NCBI RefSeq assembly: GCF_001886815.1 | Contig: NZ_CP018099.1 | Coordinates: forward strand, 186,001-250,000 | Reading direction: 5' to 3' | Length of the DNA stretch: 64,000 bases | Origin: Caldithrix abyssi DSM 13497 | Lineage (GTDB): Bacteria; Calditrichota; Calditrichia; Calditrichales; Calditrichaceae | In this document: in pieces, positions 46,685-54,303 of the stretch | How positions within the stretch are numbered: the stretch's first letter is position 1 | How the letters are laid out: each line of letters opens with the position of its first letter | Made by a program: the position numbers and the translations under genes | Notes under the pieces: generated by a model | What the model was told of the DNA's origin: nothing | The model's input: only the letters and a program-made list of their open reading frames with translations | Database searches by the model: none

Positions 46685-48034
46685 TTAAAAATGACTTTTA
46701 ATCCAGGTGGCAATATCTTCAATGACCTGTTTGTCAACATGCCCCGGCTTTTCATATTCCTGCGGCGTTGCCATGCCTTCGCCAGACATGAACAAATGGT
46801 TCAACTGGTAGTAATATTTAAAGGTTGCCTTTGGATTGTGTTTGAGGTGTTTTTTCCACAAATCAAAGTCCCGTTTGGTTACCTGGTAATCCCTTCCACC
46901 CTGCAAAACCAGAATGGGCTTGCGTAATCGTTCAATCATTTTTAACGGATCGTACTGCATCAGGTCTAACCAGTAGGCCGGCGGCGCGCCGAGAATCAAT
47001 TGCGTGGGGTCTGCTTTTTTCAAAAAGTTTTCATTGCGGATTAGAGCGATCAGCGAATCCAGTTCCTGCAATTTAACTTGTTCCTCCGCTGTAATTTGTC
47101 CGTCAAGATTAAAGATGTAACGGTACTGCTCTTGCAAAAGATCCGGCAACGGTCGGGCCGAGCCTGCCATGATGATCAAGCCTGCGAGCCGCGGATAATA
47201 ACGCGCAATGCGCGGAATGGCGTAGCCCCCCAGACTGTGACCGAGCACAATGATCTTTTCCGGATCGATTTCGACGATGTCCCGTAAAAAGGAAACACCG
47301 GCAAGGGCGTCTTCCACGGTCTCTTCGATGAGCGTAAACTGGCCGTGCAGCGAATCTACAATGTTGGGATAGATGCGCGTACGTTTTTCGTAGCGCAGCA
47401 CGGCGATTCCCCTTGTGGCCAGCCCCCAGGCCAGATCACGGAAAGGCTTGTTGGGGCCTATGGTTTCGTCGCGATCGTTAGGGCCAGAGCCATGCACCAG
47501 AACAACGGCCGGGAAAGGTCCCGGACCGTTGGGTAAACTTAAACTGGCCGGCAATTGCCAGGTGGTAGGGATTTTTAATGTGTCGATCTCCGTAAATGCA
47601 TGTGTATCCACATAATCGGGCGGCTGCCAGCCCTGCGCCTGCTGATGGGGAACGAAAAACAGACCGCCAATTTTGTTTTGCTGATCGAAGACCACTTTGG
47701 CGTCCAGTTTGCCTTTCTCGAACTCGCAGGTGACGTAAACCACCCGATAAACCTGAACCGTTTCGGTGCGCACGCCGGAGCGCGCCTTAAAGTTGCCCAT
47801 CTGCTGCTGCAGCGACTGCCACATGGCCCGCAGTTTTTCTGCCGGCAGGGCTTTGCTCATGTTGGCGTCCATGTAGCCGACCGCGCTATCGAATTGCGCC
47901 TGTTCCAGCAAATCAATAAATTGGGCGGCCAGGGCGATGGGCTTTTGCCATTCATCGCTCGGTTCGACTTTTTGAGCCTGTACGCCTGCGCCAACCATTA
48001 ACCAGACGATTAAGGCGAAAATAAGTTTGTGCAT
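46685..48034 (-). CDS. Exported alpha/beta hydrolase with N-terminal DUF3887-type domain
   Basis: 449 residues from ATG 48034, which has AAAGGAGGAACG and a signal peptide right after it (MHKLIFALIVWLMVGAGVQA). Residues about 30-130 resemble the DUF3887 domain (LLEQAQFDSAVGYMDANMSK). The hydrolase core follows: oxyanion region VVLVHGSGPNDRDETIG, nucleophile LGHSLGGYAIPR, aspartate region LVLQGGRDYQVTKRDF, histidine LNHLFMSGEG. Expected to cleave an ester or peptide bond in the periplasm; substrate unknown. Confidence 0.9.
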   Translation of the reverse strand: MHKLIFALIVWLMVGAGVQAQKVEPSDEWQKPIALAAQFIDLLEQAQFDSAVGYMDANMSKALPAEKLRAMWQSLQQQMGNFKARSGVRTETVQVYRVVYVTCEFEKGKLDAKVVFDQQNKIGGLFFVPHQQAQGWQPPDYVDTHAFTEIDTLKIPTTWQLPASLSLPNGPGPFPAVVLVHGSGPNDRDETIGPNKPFRDLAWGLATRGIAVLRYEKRTRIYPNIVDSLHGQFTLIEETVEDALAGVSFLRDIVEIDPEKIIVLGHSLGGYAIPRIARYYPRLAGLIIMAGSARPLPDLLQEQYRYIFNLDGQITAEEQVKLQELDSLIALIRNENFLKKADPTQLILGAPPAYWLDLMQYDPLKMIERLRKPILVLQGGRDYQVTKRDFDLWKKHLKHNPKATFKYYYQLNHLFMSGEGMATPQEYEKPGHVDKQVIEDIATWIKSHF

Positions 48035-48253
48035 CGTTCCTCCTTTCTGAATAAAGATGTAAAATTCTTCCGTAAAAAACAATATCTACTTTAAATATCG
48101 CCTTAGCTGATTTTTATTCAAAAAATGAAAAGACAGTTGTGTAAAAAGGAGGAAAAGTGGATTCACAAACCAAGTTCGCGAAACAAGGTCACAGAGGGAG
48201 CCAAATCGTAACAGGTAATGCATGATTCGTAATTTGTTTTCACCGGTCACGTT

Positions 48254-48354
48254 TTAGGATACTTCCTCTGAAATATCTAGCCCCGCCCGGGCGGGATTTG
48301 AAAATTTTTGTGCTGCTTTTAAAACTCATCCCCCGTCCATGGATTGGTTGAATA
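48254..48354. repeat. Dispersed repeat, copy E (GC-palindrome module only)
   Basis: TTAGGATACTTCCTCTGAAA, CCCCGCCCGGGCGGGATTTG and TTTTGTGCTGCTTTTAAAAC as in copy A. The CCCGCCCGGGCGGG palindrome is intact here, showing the empty form of the IS1182 target. Confidence 0.85.
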
Positions 48355-48405
48355 GGTGTTATGTTTAAAAGTCAGCATTACCTGAGGTGTGCAGATGTCG
48401 AGTTT

Positions 48406-48536
48406 TCCTTTTCTGGCTTTTAAAGAAGATATTTACTTTTTTGAACTTGTCAAGGGGCAGAAAAAAGCCGCTTAATCAAGGTAGCCCTTGACAAGTTCAA
48501 AAAAGTAAAAGTTAATTAATTAAAGCCAGAAAAGGA
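48406..48536. repeat. Long inverted repeat upstream of the IS110 element
   Basis: A perfect 25-bp inverted repeat (48432-48456 against 48485-48509; core TTTTTTGAACTTGTCAAGGG) with a 28-base loop, nested in a second pair TCCTTTTCTGGCTTT (48406-48420) and AAAGCCAGAAAAGGA (48522-48536). Either the structured target into which the IS110 element inserted or part of its left end. Confidence 0.75.
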
Positions 48537-48569
48537 AAAAAAGCTGTAACGGTGGTCGTTTCAAAAAAA

Positions 48570-48632
48570 GGCATCCTTTCTTATTTTAAGTTGAAATTTT
48601 TTTTAACGTTAAATTAACCAAGAAAGGATGCC
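48570..48632 (+). promoter_or_regulatory. Hairpin that can hide the IS110 ribosome site
   Basis: GGCATCCTTTCTT (48570-48582) is the exact complement of AAGAAAGGATGCC (48620-48632). The right arm contains AAAGGA, the ribosome site of the ATG at 48636. Transcripts reading in from outside would fold and block translation, a device known for other insertion sequences. Confidence 0.6.
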
Positions 48633-48635
48633 AAA

Positions 48636-49703
48636 ATGAAGCAATCACAACAAAGTAATAAGTTAAGGTTTGACGGACAAGTTTTTTTTATTGGGATTGA
48701 TGTCCATAAAAAAAGTTGGACAATCACAATTAGGTTAAACGGCATGCAGTTGAAAACCTTTACCATGGAGCCAAACGCCAAACAACTCCAAAAGTTTTTG
48801 AAAAAAAATTATCAGGGAGGACATTATTTCTCCGTTTATGAAGCCGGATTTAGTGGATATTGGCTTCACCACCAACTGACGGAATTAGGCATCAAAAACA
48901 TAGTGGTCAGTCCTGGCGATGTACCTATTAGCAATAAAGAAAAAAGTTACAAAGATGATGCTATTGATTCGCGTAAGCTTGCAAGGGAATTAGAAAACAA
49001 CTCACTCAAGGCAATTTTTGTGCCTACTCCTAAACAAAGCGCCACGCGCCAAATATCAAGACTGTACGCACTACAAAGTAATGAGAATAAGAAAATTAGA
49101 CTCCGGATAAAATCATTTTTAAATTACCTGGGAATTGAGATTCCTTTTGAAGTTGGGAGTCGATGGTCTAATCGATTAATTAATTGGTTAGAAAAACTGG
49201 AATTAGAGAATGAAGGAGATCGTTATTACTTGGATCAGTTAATCAAAAACATGAAAGCCAAAAGAAAAGAGCTTTTAGCTACTTTAAAGTTAATCAAAAA
49301 AAATTATGCTGACCATCAAGTGATTAAACGATTACGTACTATTCCAGGTATTGGATTAATAACGGCCTTTACCTTTTATGCGGAAATAATGGACATTCAT
49401 CGTTTTGATAATGAGAATAAGTTAGCTTCCTATGTGGGCTTAATTCCATCTCTTAAATCGTCAGGTAATAGAACTCGAGTTCGAGGGCTTAATCATCGTC
49501 AGAATAAACTTTTAAAATTCAGAATTATTGAATCAGCCTGGGTAGCTATAAAAAATGATCCGGCTTTAACCTCAAGTTACATGAGCTACATTAAAAGAAT
49601 GCCAAAGCAGAAAGCGATCATCAAAATAGCCAGAAAACTATTAAACAGAATGCGTAGTGTCTGGATTAATCAAAAAGAATATCAAATAGGGAGAATGATA
49701 TAG
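48636..49703 (+). CDS. IS110-family transposase (DEDD recombinase)
   Basis: 355 residues. N-terminal RuvC-like DEDD core: D22 in FIGIDVHKKSW, E69 in SVYEAGFSGYW, D108 and D111 in YKDDAIDSRKLARE. A coiled linker and helix-hairpin-helix (RTIPGIGLITAF, 234-245) lead to the C-terminal Tnp domain with the conserved serine in GLIPSLKSSGNRTRVRG. IS110 enzymes use a bridge RNA from a flanking non-coding end to choose target and donor. The gene is complete and may be active. Element ends are not marked by ordinary terminal repeats and could not be fixed. Confidence 0.93.
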   Translation: MKQSQQSNKLRFDGQVFFIGIDVHKKSWTITIRLNGMQLKTFTMEPNAKQLQKFLKKNYQGGHYFSVYEAGFSGYWLHHQLTELGIKNIVVSPGDVPISNKEKSYKDDAIDSRKLARELENNSLKAIFVPTPKQSATRQISRLYALQSNENKKIRLRIKSFLNYLGIEIPFEVGSRWSNRLINWLEKLELENEGDRYYLDQLIKNMKAKRKELLATLKLIKKNYADHQVIKRLRTIPGIGLITAFTFYAEIMDIHRFDNENKLASYVGLIPSLKSSGNRTRVRGLNHRQNKLLKFRIIESAWVAIKNDPALTSSYMSYIKRMPKQKAIIKIARKLLNRMRSVWINQKEYQIGRMI

Positions 49704-49733
49704 AAAAGTTTTAAAAAAAACCGATCTCGTTTC

Positions 49734-49802
49734 GCGCAGACCGCTTTGTTCAACCTGCAGTTGCAGAAAGTGTAAATTGCTTTTTATAGACTGCGGCTGC
49801 GC
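49734..49802 (+). ncRNA. Candidate IS110-family bridge RNA segment
   Basis: Downstream of the transposase stop, GCGCAGACCGC (49734-49744) pairs with GCGGCTGCGC (49793-49802), enclosing a small CTGC-AGTT-GCAG hairpin. The about 180 bases after the gene have no frame. Structured RNA at one non-coding end is a known property of IS110/IS1111 elements; placing it here is inference from position and folding only. Confidence 0.4.
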
Positions 49803-49892
49803 ATTTATCACCAATAACAAACACCTTGTGGCTTTACATAACATGATAAAGACCACTAATAACAGTTTGATCGGATATTTTATTATTAAAGA

Positions 49893-50025
49893 TAGGCTTC
49901 TGCAAAATTAACCTGTGTCTCTCATTCTAAGGAGCGAAGCGACGAAGAATCCATCGTTTCTATTTAACTTATGAGATTCTTCGCTTCGCTCAGAATGACA
50001 AATAAAGTAATTTTGCAGAAGTCTA
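49893..50025. mobile_element. 133-bp MITE with 18-bp terminal repeats and 8-bp target duplication
   Basis: Terminal inverted repeats TAGGCTTCTGCAAAATTA (49893-49910) and its complement at 50008-50025 (17 of 18 match). Both sides are flanked by ATTAAAGA (49885-49892 and 50026-50033). The inside has no gene but a second inverted pair around GAAGAATCC / GAGATTCTTCGCTTCG. This is a non-autonomous element that was moved by a transposase making 8-bp duplications; that enzyme is not in the window. Confidence 0.85.
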
Positions 50026-50130
50026 ATTAAAGAAAATTTGGAGTAAATTTTTTATGATGAAGAAAATAAGAAGGGATGCCTCTGTCCAAAATTGAAAAAA
50101 AATCGATTTTTATTTGACTTTTAACATAAC

Positions 50131-50530
50131 AGTTGATTAGTTGAATGGTTGAATAGTTAGCCTGTCATTTCAAACCTGTTTCTGAAAATGTGGTGAATTC
50201 CTGCCACCGTTAATGTAGGGGCGAAGGATTTCCAAGAACAATTCAGCGATGGTAAGCATTAATCTTTAGTCATATCAAAAAAGCGCTCTGGATAAAGTAG
50301 GGTTGGAAATCCTTCGCCCTTACAAGTACGTTCATTCCTGATCTTTAGTGTGGGAGTGAGGATCGAGCGAGCAAGGGTAATTTAATTTAAAATATTCATT
50401 GCGCCCTTTGTGACTTCTCTGGTTGCTTGAAATAATTTGTTTAATCATTTTCTGCGATTATTGGCTAATCTGCGAGAAAATTACTTTGCGTAAGTTGCGG
50501 TTGATTTTGGTTGCGGCTGTGCTGCCTTAG
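50131..50530. repeat. Dispersed repeat, copy D (most complete long unit)
   Basis: Runs from GTTGATTAGTTGAATGGTTG to TTGCGGCTGTGCTGCCTTAG in the same orientation as copy A, with both GAAGGATTTCC inverted arms and CGATTATTGGCTAATCTGCG. It lies just outside the prophage left end; 50531-50664 is AT-rich host sequence ending in TATTCGTGTACATTCGTG. Confidence 0.85.
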
Positions 50531-50680
50531 AATTAACACAAATATTTTTTCATTAAATTATAAATGAGTCCACTCTAAAAAGGAATTATTATCGAACTTC
50601 ATTTAAATATGATAATTGTTTTTATTTAAATTACATAAAATATATTCGTGTACATTCGTGAAATTGTTATTTTTCAATTA

Positions 50681-50805
50681 GTTTGAGAAATGAGAAAATA
50701 TATTTAAGTTATTAAAATATTTGTTTTTATCCATAAAAATTAAGTTTGAGAAATTTAGCCGAATTTTTAAATAAATACACAGAAATTTCACTTGGTTTGA
50801 GAAAT
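50681..50805 (+). promoter_or_regulatory. Three candidate MuA-type end-binding sites (L1-L3)
   Basis: GTTTGAGAAAT occurs at 50681-50691, 50744-50754 and 50795-50805, all in the same orientation, between the presumed left end and the repressor gene. Phage Mu has three A-protein sites in the same place (attL, left of c), so the same role is inferred. Confidence 0.6.
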
Positions 50806-50851
50806 TTAAAAAGCCGTTCCACGGGCGTTTAATCATGGTTAAAAATGATGT

Positions 50852-51304
50852 TTAAGCCTTCTTTAAAAGCAATTCTTTAAGGATTTTTATTTGACCAATA
50901 AGCTCTCTATTCTCAAGCTCAAGTTCTCTAATTTTAGCCTGAAGAGCTTGCAAGTGAGCTTTATCCTTTTCTTCTTCCTGATCCATTTTTTTTAGCTCTG
51001 CTTTTAAGTTGGTTATTTCTTGCTTTAAGCGCTCTATTTCCTGCTCTTTTGCTTGGTACGCCTGGGCGTGCTCATTTACGGTAGGCGGCGGAGACGGCTG
51101 CAGGAACATATTACCCTGGCCGGTGAGAAGCCAATTAAGATTAACATTATATATTTCGCATATACGTATTAATGCTTTAGATGATGGTTCAGATTTACCT
51201 TTAAGCCAATCACTTAAATTACCAGGGCTAACATTAATTGATTTAGCAAAATCCTTCTTAGCAAGCCCTAATTTTTTAATTAATATGTTTAACCTATCAA
51301 CCAT
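50852..51304 (-). CDS. Prophage repressor: XRE-type HTH plus coiled coil
   Basis: 150 residues from ATG 51304. The HTH is at the start (KLGLAKKDFAKSINVSPGNL, then SDWLKGKSEPSSKAL); a proline-rich hinge (LQPSPPPT) leads to a long leucine-heptad coiled coil (about 85-150) for oligomerisation. A TTG 11 codons upstream is an alternative start, but it would run through the operator, so the ATG is preferred. Transcribed away from the early genes, as Mu c is. No peptidase domain is present, so induction is not by LexA-like self-cleavage. Confidence 0.85.
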   Translation of the reverse strand: MVDRLNILIKKLGLAKKDFAKSINVSPGNLSDWLKGKSEPSSKALIRICEIYNVNLNWLLTGQGNMFLQPSPPPTVNEHAQAYQAKEQEIERLKQEITNLKAELKKMDQEEEKDKAHLQALQAKIRELELENRELIGQIKILKELLLKKA

Positions 51305-51318
51305 AAAAATACTTTTAT

Positions 51319-51343
51319 GCGAAATAATACTTGACAATTTCGC
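51319..51343. promoter_or_regulatory. Candidate repressor operator
   Basis: GCGAAAT (51319-51325) and ATTTCGC (51337-51343) form an inverted repeat with an 11-base spacer that covers the -35 of the early promoter and lies between the divergent repressor and early genes. Confidence 0.5.
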
Positions 51344-51359
51344 AATTACGAATTATATT
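51331..51359 (+). promoter_or_regulatory. Prophage early promoter
   Basis: TTGACA (51331-51336), 17-base spacer, TATATT (51354-51359), about 40 bases before the first early gene. The consensus -35 overlaps the inverted repeat proposed as operator. Confidence 0.7.
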
Positions 51360-51405
51360 AGTTAAAAAACAATAACAATAATTTTAAAATAAAAAGGACG
51401 ACGTT

Positions 51406-51576
51406 ATGCCAATCCTTAAAAATCCTAAAATGGTCAACCAATCCGAAATTGCGCGGAAGCTGGGCATTACGCCCGCCTACGTGCACATGCTGCTAACCGG
51501 CAAACGGAGCAGCGAAAAGTATGAAAAGGCTATCAAAGAACTGATTAACCGGGAATTACGCGGTAAAGCCGCGTAA
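51406..51576 (+). CDS. Small Ner/Cro-like HTH protein
   Basis: 56 residues with AAAAAGGACG before the ATG. SEIARKLGITPAYVHMLLTG is a helix-turn-helix. It is the first early gene to the right of the switch, the position of ner in Mu, where Ner turns down early transcription. A perfect hairpin covers its stop codon. Confidence 0.75.
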   Translation: MPILKNPKMVNQSEIARKLGITPAYVHMLLTGKRSSEKYEKAIKELINRELRGKAA

Positions 51577-51588
51577 AGCCCTTTTTTT
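51556..51588 (+). terminator. Attenuator-like hairpin at the end of the Ner-like gene
   Basis: TTACGCGG-TAAAG-CCGCGTAA is a perfect 8-bp stem containing the stop codon, followed after AGCCC by seven T. Since early genes continue downstream it would be a partial terminator. Confidence 0.5.
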
Positions 51589-51641
51589 ATTTTAAAGATA
51601 AATAAAAGGCAAAGCAATTAAAAAACCGGCAGGGGTTTTTA

Positions 51642-52109
51642 ATGAGCCATTACACCACCATTAAAAATTTACTATATGAAACGATCCACCGCGGGAAAAA
51701 GCCGGTGGAACAGATTTCAGACGAGATGGGCATTAGCGCCAATTACCTTTACCGGGCGGGCATGCCCTTAGACGGCAGCGGGGTAAAGTTCCCTTTAGAA
51801 TACCTTGTGCCGCTGATGAAAACAACACGGAATTATAAAATATTAAAGCATTTAGCGCGCTTGTGCGGCTTTATTCTGGTGCGGGAACCGCGCTTTAAAG
51901 GCTTTAAGGGCGATGAGATTGACCTGGTGGACGACTACCAGCACGCGGCGACCAGGGCGACGCACGCCTTAAAGCTGTTTTTAAGCGAACCTACCTTTAA
52001 GAATTATGAAAAGGCCACGGCGGCTTTAAACGAGGTTTTGGAGCAAAGCGCGCGGGCCGAACGCTATTGCCATAAAAAGGCTAAAGGGCAATTGGAGCTT
52101 GACCTATGA
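51642..52109 (+). CDS. Phage CII (CP76)-like regulatory protein
   Basis: 155 residues. N-terminal SDEMGISANYLYRAGMPLDG then FPLEYLVPLMKTTRNYKILK and LCGFILVREPR match the Phage_CII/CP76 regulator type found in Mu-like and P2-like prophages. The last 60 residues are helical. The stop overlaps the MuA start by four bases (ATGA), so translation is coupled. Confidence 0.75.
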   Translation: MSHYTTIKNLLYETIHRGKKPVEQISDEMGISANYLYRAGMPLDGSGVKFPLEYLVPLMKTTRNYKILKHLARLCGFILVREPRFKGFKGDEIDLVDDYQHAATRATHALKLFLSEPTFKNYEKATAALNEVLEQSARAERYCHKKAKGQLELDL

Positions 52110-52458
52110 AAAGCCAGCGAAGAAGACAAAAAGAGACTGAAAAATTGGGAACCGGTAACGAGGAATTGGTTCCTAATTCGGAACTTGGAATTAGGAACTT
52201 TTTAGGAACTTCTAAGGGGCAGGTTCCTAATTCACTAAATAGTAATAAAAACAATAAATTGTCATGTTCTGAGATTTGGCTTGAAATAGCAGAAATTAGG
52301 AACCTATTAGGAATAACAGAACGTGCTATTAGAAAAAATTGTAAAGCCGGAAAATATGTCATAAAGACAGTGCCGAGTAGAGGGCGAAAAGGCGAAAAAT
52401 ACTTAATTGCGCTTAGCAGCTTGCCGGTGGAGGCGCAGGCGCGGTATTGGGAAGTGAA

Positions 52459-52495
52459 GATTAAAGATGAAAGATTAAAGATTAAAGATGAAAAG
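52459..52495 (+). repeat. GATTAAAGATGAAA repeat inside MuA (linker)
   Basis: Three tandem units encode KIKDERLKIKDE between the N-terminal DNA-binding domain and the IS insertion. The same unit recurs at 55861-55910 and 56028-56060 (MuA C-terminus) and between genes at 58100-58130 and 60772-60808. Confidence 0.8.
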
Positions 52496-52514
52496 GATTC
52501 TTCTCCCGCCGGGG

Positions 52515-54225
52515 GAGGCTGTTGCATGGGGGGGGGGGAGGAATTAATGTTTATATTCTCCGATATTGATAATTTTTTCTCATTCTTAAACGTTGGGCAA
52601 AATATAGAATTAAAAATGCCAAAATATTCTTTGAAAATAAAATTAATAGATCATCTTTTTCTTGTGATGCTTTTATAAACGCTGCTAAACGTTTCCCTAA
52701 CATATTTTTAAATAGAACATTAATATTATGCCCAATACACATTAACGTAAATTCACTACGAACATTATTAAGACCAGATAAGGAAAATCCACGATAGCCT
52801 AAATTATGCTTCAAATTACCAAAAACAGGTTCAACTGTCACCGAACGCTTCTTTAGTCGTTCCTGCGCCGCTGAAGTTTGTAACTTTTTCGCCATACGTT
52901 CGCAATAACTCTCATTAACTGAACGATGGATTTGCTTAACTTTCTTTTTACTGGAAATGCATAAATTAATTAAGGGACAGTCCTGACAATCATTGGAACG
53001 ATATACGATCCGTTCGCTATTCCTCTCAACTGGAAAAAGCTTCTTACCCGCCGGACATTCATAGTAATCTCCCTGTTCATGATACACAAAATCACTTCGT
53101 TTTAGTTTTCTTTCTTCTTTTTGCAATTCTTCCTTGGAGGTCGGTGTCTCCTTTATCGAACGATTGGATAACTGGGGATCGGCTATTACGGCATCGATCT
53201 GCTTTTCTTCCAATTCTTTTAGGTCTGCGCTATTGTGATAACCGGAATCGGCTGTGTAAGATCGCTTATCATCTGAACCAAGATTCTTCTCTACTTGTTC
53301 TTGGATCGGTATGAATTGACCCTGGTCGTTGGGCTGGCTTACCACTTCATGGGCTACAATTAAATGACTCGACATATCTACGCCTAATTGTGCGTTATAA
53401 CCCGGCCCATCCACCGAAGGCATCATGCGGGCATCCGGCTCTTTTACATTTATTTGATGTCTTGAACGATGTTCTGATTTGAGCTGTTTCTTACGCTCTT
53501 TCAATTGGGCTTTACGTTCTAATATCTCTTTCTCTAAGCGCTCAAGCCGTTCTTTCTCCGCTCGAAGAGTTTCTAAATCTAATTCATCCGTGGCCCCCTG
53601 TTCTACAAAATTACAGCGCTGCATGTATTGCTTGATCTCTGCTCTTAACTTCTCTATACGTTTGTCTAATTGATCCTCAGTGTAGCCATGACGCTTACTG
53701 CTGTGCGCTTTGATTTTCGTGCCATCTATGGCTATCTGGTTGAAACTACTTATGCCTTCGGCCTGGGCAATTAAAAGTATCTCTACAAAATATTGGTCTA
53801 ATAAATCCAAATGTGCCTTGCGAAAACGACTTAATGTACTATGATCCGGATGCTGATTCCCAGTGATATAAATGTAGCGCGTATCATATTTACACAATTC
53901 CTCCAGCTTACGGGTGCTGGTAATGCCGTTACTATAAGCATAAAACCATAAGGCAAGCATCATGTCTGGGGCATAAGAATCACCGCCTTGTGAACTATAA
54001 CGGGAATAAAGTGCACTTAAATCAAGGCGCGAAACCAACTCCACTACAAATCGACTCTTTGGATCGTCTCTGGCAAAATCTTCCACACTATAGCCAAAGA
54101 GATTCATTTGTGAGCGATTATAAGTAATAAAACTCATGGAATTCCTTTGTTATTACTTGTTTTATCTGTCGCCCAGAATTTACAAATTTTTTGAATTTTA
54201 CTCAAACTGAATTTGCAACAGCCTC
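52515..54225 (-). mobile_element. IS1182-family insertion sequence, copy 2, inside MuA
   Basis: 1711 bases, inverted relative to copy 1. Ends GAGGCTGTTGCA on both sides; flanks are CCCGC-CGGGG left and CGGGG-GCGGG right, a 5-bp CGGGG duplication. The only length difference from copy 1 is the homopolymer near the transposase 3' end (11 instead of 8). Confidence 0.92.
52551..54137 (-). CDS. IS1182-family DDE transposase, copy 2
   Basis: 528 residues, differing from the copy at 33493-35079 only at residue 84 (Y for F) and 489 (K for T). All catalytic residues (D138, D297, E436) are kept. Transcribed against MuA. The near identity points to recent transposition within this genome. Confidence 0.95.
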   Translation of the reverse strand: MSFITYNRSQMNLFGYSVEDFARDDPKSRFVVELVSRLDLSALYSRYSSQGGDSYAPDMMLALWFYAYSNGITSTRKLEELCKYDTRYIYITGNQHPDHSTLSRFRKAHLDLLDQYFVEILLIAQAEGISSFNQIAIDGTKIKAHSSKRHGYTEDQLDKRIEKLRAEIKQYMQRCNFVEQGATDELDLETLRAEKERLERLEKEILERKAQLKERKKQLKSEHRSRHQINVKEPDARMMPSVDGPGYNAQLGVDMSSHLIVAHEVVSQPNDQGQFIPIQEQVEKNLGSDDKRSYTADSGYHNSADLKELEEKQIDAVIADPQLSNRSIKETPTSKEELQKEERKLKRSDFVYHEQGDYYECPAGKKLFPVERNSERIVYRSNDCQDCPLINLCISSKKKVKQIHRSVNESYCERMAKKLQTSAAQERLKKRSVTVEPVFGNLKHNLGYRGFSLSGLNNVRSEFTLMCIGHNINVLFKNMLGKRLAAFIKASQEKDDLLILFSKNILAFLILYFAQRLRMRKNYQYRRI

Positions 54226-54235
54226 CGGGGGCGGG

Positions 54236-54303
54236 ATCAGAATGACAGGGGGGATGGAAGGGATTCTTCGTCCCGATAAATCGGAACTCAGAATGACGGT
54301 GAG
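54236..54303 (+). repeat. Host-type dispersed repeat embedded in frame in MuA
   Basis: GATTCTTCGTCCCGATAAAT and CGGAACTCAGAATGAC belong to the same widespread repeat type as the inside of the MITE at 49893-50025. Here they encode RMTGGMEGILRPDKSELRMT between the DNA-binding and catalytic parts without breaking the frame. Confidence 0.65.

Noticed and set aside
50131-50530. Possible CRISPR-like array from the TTGAATGGTTGAATAGTT blocks
   Set aside because: Units are adjacent without spacers of regular length and are scattered over the genome; no cas genes.
51305-51337. TTG start for the repressor
   Set aside because: Would place the coding region through the operator and early promoter; the ATG at 51304 keeps the switch intact.
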